From positions 1-8,275 of the forward strand of contig WTCN01000137.1 of NCBI GenBank assembly GCA_013138555.1: DNA of 8,275 nucleotides. Reading direction: 5' to 3'. Shown in pieces: positions 1 through 6,192 of this stretch (position 1 is the stretch's first letter; each line of letters begins with the position of its first letter). The notes beneath the pieces were generated by a model that was not told where the DNA came from, did not search any database, and saw only the letters and a program-made list of their open reading frames with translations. The position numbers and the translations under genes are program-made. Source of the stretch: Methyloprofundus sp. (GTDB lineage Bacteria; Pseudomonadota; Gammaproteobacteria; Methylococcales; Methylomonadaceae).

Positions 1-72
1 GTGGGCAACGCTTTTCTGCCCACCATTATTAACGCATTAAAAAGGTGGGCAGAAAAGCGTTGCCCACCCTAC
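1..72. repeat. REP-type palindromic doublet (left end cut by window)
   Basis: Bases 1-24 and 44-67 are perfect 24-bp inverted repeats, separated by a 19-base AT-rich spacer (25-43). The arms carry the core GTGGGCAACGC...TGCCCACC. After the right arm the sequence continues CCTAC (68-72), so the element read on the minus strand opens with GTAG, the head tetranucleotide known from REP elements linked to RAYT transposases. The matching GTAGG at the left end would lie just outside the window. It sits in the gap upstream of rsmB, where fmt is usually found in relatives. Calling it a REP is inference from structure; the palindrome itself is certain. Confidence 0.85.
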
Positions 73-80
73 ACATAGGG
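67..80 (+). promoter_or_regulatory. Ribosome binding site of rsmB inside a small hairpin
   Basis: AGGG at 77-80 lies 9 bases before the TTG at 90 and is the only plausible Shine-Dalgarno site, which supports that start. CCCTA (67-71), the outer end of the repeat, is perfectly complementary to TAGGG (76-80) across a 4-base loop. The inserted repeat could therefore mask the site in the mRNA. The complementarity is seen directly; an effect on translation is inference. Confidence 0.45.
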
Positions 81-89
81 AAAAATGAA

Positions 90-1373
90 TTGAATTCGCG
101 ATTAATTGCAGCAAATGTTTTAGTTAAAGTGTTGACTGGAAAGTCGATGACAGCAGCACTTGAAGAGGCGTGGGAGCAGGTGGATGATGCGCAGGAAAAA
201 GCATTTATTCAGGCTCTATGCTATGGCACGGTGCGTCAATATTACCGGCTTGAGTTTATTTTAAAGCAGTTGCTGAATAAACCTATCAAAGATAAAGATG
301 TACAAATTAAAGCCTTGGCGCTAATCGGCATGTATCAATTAAAATATATGCGCGTTAAAGATCATGCAGCTGTTTCTGAGACAGTCGCCGTGATGAAAAA
401 AAAGCAATGGGCAAAGTCTTTATTGAATGCAGTACTCAGGCGTTATTTGCGTGAGCAGGAGCAACTAGAAGCACTGGCGGATAAGCATGTGGCTTATGCG
501 CATCCAGACTGGATGATTAAAGCGATTAAGGCAGACTGGGGGCAGCAGGGAAAGGAAATTCTGTTAGCAAATAACTGCTTACCACCGATGACTTTGCGGG
601 TTAATACACGTTTTTGTCAACGTGATGAGTATCTGGCACTGTTGGCCGAGCAGCAGATAGCAGCAACGGCATTAAGCAGTTCCCCTGAGGCTATTCTGTT
701 AGCTGACCCTGTTGGCGTGGATAAGTTACCCCGCTTTGCCGAGGGCTGGGTATCGGTGCAAGATGCGGCAGCGCAATTAGCGGGGTCTTTGTTACAGGCT
801 AAAGCAGGCGATCGGGTGCTTGATATTTGTGCGGCACCGGGTGGGAAGACGGCACATATTCTGGAATTACAAGCTGACTTACAGCAGCTTCTAGCCATTG
901 ATATTGATAGTCAGCGTTTAGCGAGAGTTGCGGAAAATTTAACGCGCCTAAAGCTACAGGCTGATTTATTGGCTGCTGATGCGACTAAGCCCGAGGCTTG
1001 GTGGGACGGGACTTTGTTTGAGCGTATATTGCTGGATGCACCGTGCTCGGCTTTGGGGGTTGTGAGGCGGCATCCTGATATTAAGTTGTTACGCCGTGCT
1101 GAGGATATTGAGCCGTTACAAGCTCTGCAACAACAGATTTTGCGTGCGTGCTGGCAGCTTTTAGCGCCGGGTGGTGTGTTGCTTTATGCGACGTGTTCTG
1201 TCTTAAAGCAGGAGAATGAGTCTCAGATTGAACTTTTTCTTAGTGAACAGAGTGATGCTCAAGAGTTACCCATAGAGGCCGAGTGGGGTGTTAAGCGCCC
1301 CTATGGACGGCAGGTGCTGACGGGGAATCAGGCTATGGATGGATTTTATTATGCGCGGCTACAGAAAAAATAA
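90..1373 (+). CDS. rsmB: 16S rRNA (cytosine-967-C5)-methyltransferase RsmB
   Basis: RsmB uses S-adenosylmethionine to methylate C967 of 16S rRNA in the cytoplasm. From a TTG start the protein has 427 residues, close to the 429 of the E. coli enzyme. It opens MNSRLIAANVL, as the family does. A GTG at 45 would add 15 residues translated from the palindromic repeat, so I reject it. Residues 1-135 form the NusB-like RNA-binding domain (RQYYRLEFIL, LNAVLRRYLR). The Rossmann methyltransferase domain follows, with the SAM-binding motif DICAAPGGKT at 245, acidic D271, DAPCSALG with C319, and YATCS with the nucleophile C369. The end GFYYARLQKK is typical. The gene overlaps the start of the DUF4390 gene, so the two are probably translationally coupled. 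The function is firm; only the start codon is in doubt. Confidence 0.95.
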   Translation: MNSRLIAANVLVKVLTGKSMTAALEEAWEQVDDAQEKAFIQALCYGTVRQYYRLEFILKQLLNKPIKDKDVQIKALALIGMYQLKYMRVKDHAAVSETVAVMKKKQWAKSLLNAVLRRYLREQEQLEALADKHVAYAHPDWMIKAIKADWGQQGKEILLANNCLPPMTLRVNTRFCQRDEYLALLAEQQIAATALSSSPEAILLADPVGVDKLPRFAEGWVSVQDAAAQLAGSLLQAKAGDRVLDICAAPGGKTAHILELQADLQQLLAIDIDSQRLARVAENLTRLKLQADLLAADATKPEAWWDGTLFERILLDAPCSALGVVRRHPDIKLLRRAEDIEPLQALQQQILRACWQLLAPGGVLLYATCSVLKQENESQIELFLSEQSDAQELPIEAEWGVKRPYGRQVLTGNQAMDGFYYARLQKK

Positions 1374-1917
1374 GCGGCTAATCTATGCTCTATTGCTGCT
1401 GCTCAGTTCTGGGCACGTGAGTTATGCGGGTGATAGTTTTGTTAAAATTGAACAGGCCAAACTGGTGCTGACGCAAAATAATGCAAAGCTTATTGCTGAT
1501 CTGGATTTTCAGTTAAGCGCTACTGTGCAGGAAGCGTTACATAGTGGTATTGTTTTATACTGGGATGTGTCTATCGTCCTCAAGCAGAAGCAATGGGCAG
1601 GTTTGTGGCATAAAACGTTGTTAGCACAAACGAACCGGTATAGTTTATCCTATTATACTTTGCTTGATAATTATCGCCTTAAAAGTGAACAAAAACAGGT
1701 GTTTATACGTTTTTCCAGCCTTTCTGATGCGTTGCTTTATATGCGGCATATTGTGTATGCAGAGCTGCCTATGCAAGCCCGTAACGTAGAGCAGTGCGTT
1801 ATCGCTGTGTTAAATGTTACTTTTGCCAAAGAAATGTTACCCGTGCCCTTACGCCCTATTGCTTATTTTGATAAACAATGGGATTTATCGGCAAATGAGA
1901 GGCAGTGGTGCGATTAA
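1351..1917 (+). CDS. DUF4390 family protein, secreted, function unknown
   Basis: A protein of about 188 residues from ATG 1351 (192 from ATG 1339). It starts with a basic stretch (RGYRKNKR), a leucine-rich hydrophobic core, and a likely signal peptidase I site after VSYA, so the mature protein should be periplasmic. The rest has the DUF4390 look: an early strand-rich part, a central YWDVSIVL segment, NRYSLSYYTLLDNY, then FSSLSDALLYM. No catalytic motif is visible. ATG 1351 is favoured because it puts a purine-rich GGATGG 7 bases upstream and gives a standard signal peptide. Both starts lie inside the end of rsmB, and the stop overlaps ntrY. In many proteobacteria this family sits directly before an NtrY-like kinase, so a role in sensing by that kinase is plausible. 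That role is inference from context; the family's function is not known to me. Confidence 0.85.
   Translation: MRGYRKNKRLIYALLLLLSSGHVSYAGDSFVKIEQAKLVLTQNNAKLIADLDFQLSATVQEALHSGIVLYWDVSIVLKQKQWAGLWHKTLLAQTNRYSLSYYTLLDNYRLKSEQKQVFIRFSSLSDALLYMRHIVYAELPMQARNVEQCVIAVLNVTFAKEMLPVPLRPIAYFDKQWDLSANERQWCD
1897..1902 (+). promoter_or_regulatory. Ribosome binding site choosing the ntrY start
   Basis: GAGAGG lies inside the last codons of the DUF4390 gene. Two in-frame GTG codons follow, at 1905 and 1908. Spacing is 2 bases to the first and 5 to the second, so the second is the better start. Confidence 0.5.
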
Positions 1918-4046
1918 AAATTCCCTTTAGCATTTCCATCTTTATATTGCTGAGTTTTATTGTATTGTCTTTGCAGTTACTCAGTTCAGCGATTCAGGAT
2001 ACCTCTCAGCTGAGTGATAACTATACTCTGTTGCTTTTGGGTAATGCAGTGGGGACAGTGATTCTATTGCTGCTGGTGGGTATCAATATTGTTTCCCTGG
2101 TCGGGCGTTTACGCAAGCGTGAGGCAGGGTCACGTTTAACCACGCGCATGGTTTTGTTGTTTATTGTTTTATCGCTTGTGCCTGCCGGAATGGTATTTTA
2201 TTTTTCCATGACATTTCTGCATCAAAGCATTGATAGTTGGTTTAATGTTGAGCTAGAGGGGGCGATGGAAGATGCTCTGGAGTTAAGTCATGTCTCATTA
2301 GAGCAGCGGATGCGCTGGAATTTAAAACAGTCTCAGCGCTTAAACGAAACTCTGCGTGATAAGCGAGTCGCAGAAATCAGTCTGGCATTAGAGGATTTAC
2401 GTGAGATAGCGGGGGCGAATGAGGTCACTTTATTATCTAAAAAGGGGAAAATCATTGCTTTTAGTGGCTTAATGCCCAGCGATATTTTACCCAGCTTGCC
2501 TGTTAGCTCTTTATTTTTACAGGTACAGCAAAATGAAGATTATGTCAGTCTTGCCTCGGTAGATGATCAACTGGTGGTACAGACATTGCTGCTTATTAAA
2601 TCGCGAATTCCCTATTATTTGCAAGTTATCTATCCTGTTCCCGAACGTGTTAATGATCTGACGGATTCCGTCGAATTTGCTTATGTGCGCTTTAAGGAAA
2701 TGACGTATTTACGCCACTCTTTAAAAATCAGTTTTTCACTGGTTCTATCTCTGGTTTTGTTAATGAGTTTATTGGCTGCTATCTCTATTGCCTTTATTAG
2801 TGTGCGTGAGATCATTGCCCCTGTGCGCGATCTGGTGCGTGGGACGCGCGCTGTTGCTGCCGGGTATTATGGGCAATTACTGCCTGTTAAGCGCCAGGAT
2901 GATATGGGGTTTCTGGTTGAGTCCTTTAATGAGATGGTGCGGCAAATATCGCGTGCGCAGGATGAAACACGAAAAATTAATCAGGAAATAGAACGCCAGA
3001 GAGCATATCTGGAAACTTTACTGACAAGTTTGAGGTCGGGTGTGTTAAGTTTCGATGCTAGCCTGAATATACGTACCGCAAATCAGGCTGCGAATATTAT
3101 TTTGCACGTACAAGTGATGCGCTATTATGGGCAAAGCTTATTGCGCCTGGCTGACCAGCATCCTGATTTAATGAGTTTAGTTAAAGTGGTGCAGCCTCTA
3201 CTGGAAAATTCATTTGATATCTGGCAGCGTAATATTATTGTTGAGAGTGTTGATGGGCGCAAGGAGTTATTGTGTCAGGGAACCCCCTTGTTTTCAACTG
3301 AGGGAGGTTATATAGGGGCGGTACTGGTATTTGATGATATAACCGATATGATTCAGGCGCAAAAGAATGCGGCATGGTCCGAAGTTGCAAGGCGCTTGGC
3401 ACATGAAATAAAAAATCCGCTGACACCGATACAATTATCGGCTGAACGCTTACAATTTAAACTGGCAGCTAAATTAGCAGAAGACGATGCGCAGATGTTG
3501 AGCCGTTCTACGCGAACAATCGTGCAGCAGGTGGAGGCGATGAAGCGCATGGTCGATGATTTCGCTGAGTATGCCCGGCCGGTACTCCGGCAACGGGAAA
3601 ATCTGGATTTACTTGCGCTAGTGCAAGAAATTATTGTTTTGTATAGTGCCGAACCGGATATTCAGATTGAATTACAGGCGACTGAGAAGGTGCCTTTAAT
3701 TAAGGCGGATGCAGTGAGTATTCGCCAGGTTTTACATAATATTTTTAAAAATGCTCTGGAGGCTATGGGCAACAAAGGAGCCATCGTTGTAAAGATACAG
3801 GGACTGCAGAAAAATAATGTTTCCGTTGTACAATTGGCTATTTATGATACGGGGTGTGGCATTGATATAAAACAGGCAAAAGAGGTTTTTGAGCCTTATG
3901 TCACCAATAAGCAAAAAGGCACGGGCTTAGGTCTGGCAATCGTTAAGAAAGTGATCGAAGAACATGGCGGGACGATAGTGTTAGATCATAAATATAAATC
4001 AGGGGCTGGGTTTATCATACAATTCCCAGTGATATTTGAAGCATAG
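1908..4046 (+). CDS. ntrY: NtrY-like membrane sensor histidine kinase
   Basis: A complete kinase of 712 residues (713 if GTG 1905 is used). Hydrophobic segments lie near residues 7-29, 40-64, 80-103 and 273-298. The stretch between the third and fourth is probably the periplasmic sensing region. A HAMP domain follows (about 299-349, IIAPVRDLVRGTRAVAAG), then a coiled linker and a PAS domain (about 365-480). The H-box is RRLAHEIKNPLTP with phosphoacceptor H499, an NtrY signature. The catalytic ATPase domain has the N-box HNIFKNALEAM (N615), the G1 box DTGCGI at 647, FEPYVTNK, and the G2 box GTGLGL at 671; all are intact. It overlaps the DUF4390 gene by 10 bases, and ntrX begins 12 bases after its stop. 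It should phosphorylate the NtrX-like partner. NtrYX systems are tied to nitrogen, redox or envelope responses in various bacteria; the signal here is unknown. Confidence 0.93.
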   Translation: MRLKIPFSISIFILLSFIVLSLQLLSSAIQDTSQLSDNYTLLLLGNAVGTVILLLLVGINIVSLVGRLRKREAGSRLTTRMVLLFIVLSLVPAGMVFYFSMTFLHQSIDSWFNVELEGAMEDALELSHVSLEQRMRWNLKQSQRLNETLRDKRVAEISLALEDLREIAGANEVTLLSKKGKIIAFSGLMPSDILPSLPVSSLFLQVQQNEDYVSLASVDDQLVVQTLLLIKSRIPYYLQVIYPVPERVNDLTDSVEFAYVRFKEMTYLRHSLKISFSLVLSLVLLMSLLAAISIAFISVREIIAPVRDLVRGTRAVAAGYYGQLLPVKRQDDMGFLVESFNEMVRQISRAQDETRKINQEIERQRAYLETLLTSLRSGVLSFDASLNIRTANQAANIILHVQVMRYYGQSLLRLADQHPDLMSLVKVVQPLLENSFDIWQRNIIVESVDGRKELLCQGTPLFSTEGGYIGAVLVFDDITDMIQAQKNAAWSEVARRLAHEIKNPLTPIQLSAERLQFKLAAKLAEDDAQMLSRSTRTIVQQVEAMKRMVDDFAEYARPVLRQRENLDLLALVQEIIVLYSAEPDIQIELQATEKVPLIKADAVSIRQVLHNIFKNALEAMGNKGAIVVKIQGLQKNNVSVVQLAIYDTGCGIDIKQAKEVFEPYVTNKQKGTGLGLAIVKKVIEEHGGTIVLDHKYKSGAGFIIQFPVIFEA

Positions 4047-4058
4047 GTAAGGGTTGCA

Positions 4059-5429
4059 ATGAGTGGCTATAAAGCAAATATTTTAGTCGTAGATGATGAG
4101 CCGGATATTCGACAGTTAGTGCAGGAAATACTTCAAGATGAAGGTTATGTCGTTAATATGGCAGGAAATGCTGAGCAAGCACGAGAAATGAAGCAGAAGC
4201 AGCCGCCGGATCTGGTTCTGCTAGATATCTGGATGCCTGATACTGATGGTATTACGCTGTTAAAAGAATGGGGTGAGGATAAAAATTTTATTGCGCCAGT
4301 GGTGATGATGTCTGGGCATGGAACGATCGAAACTGCGGTTGAAGCAACTAAACTGGGGGCTTATGATTTTCTTGAGAAACCTCTGTCTTTGGCAAGGTTG
4401 CTGTTGGTTGTTGAGCGGGCTGTGGATGCACATATGTTGCAGCGTGAAAATGCAGGGTTGAAGCAACAGTTGGCAGAATTAACCGAGCCAGTCGGACGCA
4501 GTGCCTTTTCCGAACGCATTAAGGAGCAATTAAAGCGTCTGGCGCAGCATGATACTCGGGTTATATTTGTTGGTGAAAGTGGTGTGGGTAAGGAGTTATA
4601 TGCACGCTTTTTGCATGAGCATAGTGGACGTAAACAGGGGCCTTTTATTGATGTTGCCGTGGGGAGTATTGCGCCTGAAAATGCGGCTGTTGAATTTTTT
4701 GGTAAAGAAGTTGAAGGGGTAATTTTCCCTGGCTTGTTAGAACGTGCGCATGGCGGGGTATTGTTTTTAGCAGAAATAGCAGGGATGGATGCGCAGATAC
4801 AGCTAAAATTATTAAGCGCTCTGGAATCACGTTCCTTTTTACGTGTCGGTGGCACCGAACAAATACATGTCGATGTGCGAGTTATCGTGGCGACGCGTGT
4901 GTTATTAGAAGATGAAGTGAGGGAGGGGCGCTTTCGGCAAGACTTATATTATTTGCTCAATGAAGTGATAATGGAAGTCATTCCATTGCGTGAGCATAGT
5001 GAGGATGTGCCTGCCTTGCTACATTTTTATATTGATTATTTTGTGCAGCATGAGAAATTATCCTTTAGAAAGTTTTCTATGTCAGCGCAGAATTTTTTAA
5101 GAAATTACACCTGGCCTGGTAATATACGTGAGTTAAAAAACCTGGTACAACGCTTAATGATTCTAGGGGCCGGTGATGATATAGAACTGACGGAAGTAAA
5201 GTCTGATTTAAGTACTGTACTGGACAATGTCGCTGAAGAGCCGGAAGCCAGTAGTACCCCCGATTTTTTCCAGCTATCACTGAAAGAAGCAAGAGAGCAG
5301 TTTGAAAAGGCCTATTTAGAATATCATTTTGAGAGAAATGAAGGTAATGTGGCTAAGCTGGCGACTGCGGTGGGGGTGGAACGGACGCATTTATACCGGA
5401 AATTGCATGCTTTGAATATAAAAGAGTAG
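4059..5429 (+). CDS. ntrX: NtrX-like response regulator with degenerate AAA+ domain
   Basis: 456 residues with the NtrC-family layout. The receiver (1-125) is complete: acidic pair D12/D13, phosphoacceptor D56 in LLDIWMP, S85 and K107. The AAA+ domain (about 145-370) keeps Walker A GESGVGKE (172-179) and the sensor II motif WPGNIREL (352-359). Where ELFGxxxGAFTGA is expected it has EFFGKEVEGVIFPG (212-225), so the sigma-54 contact loop is missing. Walker B reads FLAEI (236-240), with A in place of the usual D. GRFRQDLYYLLN (290-301) keeps R293 but has L299 where arginine is usual. The C-terminal Fis-type HTH (about 411-455) is intact. The start has AAGGG at 4049-4053. It probably binds DNA under control of the NtrY partner without activating sigma-54 holoenzyme. 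The family assignment is firm; the loss of ATPase activity is inferred. Confidence 0.92.
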   Translation: MSGYKANILVVDDEPDIRQLVQEILQDEGYVVNMAGNAEQAREMKQKQPPDLVLLDIWMPDTDGITLLKEWGEDKNFIAPVVMMSGHGTIETAVEATKLGAYDFLEKPLSLARLLLVVERAVDAHMLQRENAGLKQQLAELTEPVGRSAFSERIKEQLKRLAQHDTRVIFVGESGVGKELYARFLHEHSGRKQGPFIDVAVGSIAPENAAVEFFGKEVEGVIFPGLLERAHGGVLFLAEIAGMDAQIQLKLLSALESRSFLRVGGTEQIHVDVRVIVATRVLLEDEVREGRFRQDLYYLLNEVIMEVIPLREHSEDVPALLHFYIDYFVQHEKLSFRKFSMSAQNFLRNYTWPGNIRELKNLVQRLMILGAGDDIELTEVKSDLSTVLDNVAEEPEASSTPDFFQLSLKEAREQFEKAYLEYHFERNEGNVAKLATAVGVERTHLYRKLHALNIKE

Positions 5430-5480
5430 TTCAGCTTTAGGCTTTCAGCTAAATAATTTTTATATGCCTGATTGATAGAC

Positions 5481-5548
5481 ATAGGATGTGCTGAGGCACG
5501 AAGCGCATCTTGTGCGATTGATGCGCTTCGTGCCTCAGCACATCCTAT
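5481..5548. repeat. Perfect 29-bp inverted repeat, REP/MITE-like
   Basis: Arms 5481-5509 and 5520-5548 match perfectly over 29 bases around a 10-base loop (5510-5519). The core is GGATGTGCTGAGGCACGAAG. The outer ends are ATAG and CTAT, one base from the GTAG/CTAC heads of the other elements here. It starts 51 bases after the ntrX stop. No run of T follows, so it is not a classical intrinsic terminator, although such a strong hairpin could still end or stabilise the ntrX transcript. Similar palindromes are, from memory, common in related genomes. No target duplication is visible. Confidence 0.85.
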
Positions 5549-5798
5549 ATAAGCTTATAATGATTTAAAATAAAAATTTAATTTCTGAAAGTCTATAGAG
5601 TTGCTTTTTCTGCTGTTAGAGCCGCTTCCCAAGTCTTTACAAGTGAAAAGTTAAAGCATGTTAGAATAGTTCAGTTAAAAGCGAGCTGGATAGTTTGCTC
5701 GGCTTTATCAATAGCTAGCCCTGATTATTTTAATATGGCGAGTTTTACACGCCAGGCATCAGAATAATTAGACTCAGCAGCTATGTATCTAATAAATG

Positions 5799-5804
5799 TG
5801 AGGT
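5799..5804 (+). promoter_or_regulatory. Likely ribosome binding site of queD, long spacing
   Basis: TGAGGT lies 12 bases before the GTG at 5817, with an A-rich stretch between. The spacing is longer than ideal, but no other in-frame start upstream is possible because a TAG at 5805-5807 is 9 bases away in the same frame. Confidence 0.4.
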
Positions 5805-5816
5805 AGCAAAAAAAGC

Positions 5817-6170
5817 GTGTATACAATTTCAAAACAATTTAATTTTAGTGCCAGTCATATTATTGAAGGTCTGCCAGAGGCTCACCCTTGTAGTCGATTG
5901 CACGGACATAATTATGTTGTAGAGCTGGTTTTAGCCGCAGAAGAGCTAAATGAGACAGGTTTTGTTGTTGATTATAATGAACTTGTTGTGTTTAAGAACA
6001 TGATAGATGAGACGCTTGATCATCGTCATTTAAATGATGTATTAATAGGTCCAACCACGGCTGAAAGTATTGCTAAACACCTATATGACCATGCCAAACA
6101 GGTATGGCAAGAGGTGGTTTCAGTGAGTGTCAGTGAGACTCCGAAAACAAATGCGACGTATCGGCCTTAA
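5817..6170 (+). CDS. queD: 6-carboxy-5,6,7,8-tetrahydropterin synthase QueD
   Basis: QueD converts 7,8-dihydroneopterin triphosphate to 6-carboxytetrahydropterin, an early cytoplasmic step of preQ0/queuosine synthesis. The protein has 117 residues, near the E. coli length of 121, and belongs to the 6-pyruvoyltetrahydropterin synthase fold. The zinc ligands are H14 (SASH), H29 and H31 (LHGHNY). The catalytic C25 precedes the HGH pair, and D68/H69 occur in TLDHRHLND. E107 in SETPKTNATY is the substrate-anchoring glutamate. All match the E. coli enzyme by position. The start is GTG, giving MYTISKQFNFSASH as expected for the family. No other que genes are nearby. It leads a likely three-gene transcript with the PerM-family gene and mazG. 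Confidence 0.95.
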   Translation: MYTISKQFNFSASHIIEGLPEAHPCSRLHGHNYVVELVLAAEELNETGFVVDYNELVVFKNMIDETLDHRHLNDVLIGPTTAESIAKHLYDHAKQVWQEVVSVSVSETPKTNATYRP

Positions 6171-6192
6171 CATATAATTATAATAATTTGTT

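Larger units (their letters stand above)
5430..5816. other. Intergenic gap between ntrX and queD
   Basis: 387 bases with no convincing gene on either strand. It contains the 29-bp inverted repeat described separately. The rest is AT-rich with only weak palindromes: CGAGC/GCTCG at 5682-5686 and 5697-5701, and TGGCG/CGCCA at 5736-5740 and 5750-5754. A promoter for queD must probably lie here, but no well-spaced sigma-70 pair stands out. I see no known riboswitch. Confidence 0.6.

Noticed and set aside
45..89. GTG at 45 as the start of rsmB
   Set aside because: The added residues come from the palindromic repeat and have no family counterpart; the TTG at 90 gives the normal RsmB N-terminus and length and has a spaced AGGG.
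617..898. Antisense open frame inside rsmB (93 residues)
   Set aside because: It is opposite a strongly conserved coding region, rich in Ser, Ala and Cys with no domain, and has no ribosome binding site.
4361..4855. Antisense open frame of 164 residues inside ntrX
   Set aside because: Low-complexity Ser/Pro/Cys-rich translation mirroring the AAA+ coding sequence; the sense frame is clearly the gene.
5430..5460. Weak terminator after ntrX (TTTAG/CTAAA followed by T-rich bases)
   Set aside because: The stem is only 5 AT-rich base pairs; too weak to call an intrinsic terminator.
5636..5667. Possible sigma-70 promoter TTTACA / TAGAAT before queD
   Set aside because: The two hexamers are 20 bases apart, too far for a typical promoter, and AT-rich DNA gives such matches by chance.
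5549..5816. preQ1 or other riboswitch upstream of queD
   Set aside because: I see no C-rich loop and A-rich tail arrangement of preQ1-I and no other known aptamer core; the small palindromes at 5682-5701 and 5736-5754 are not enough.
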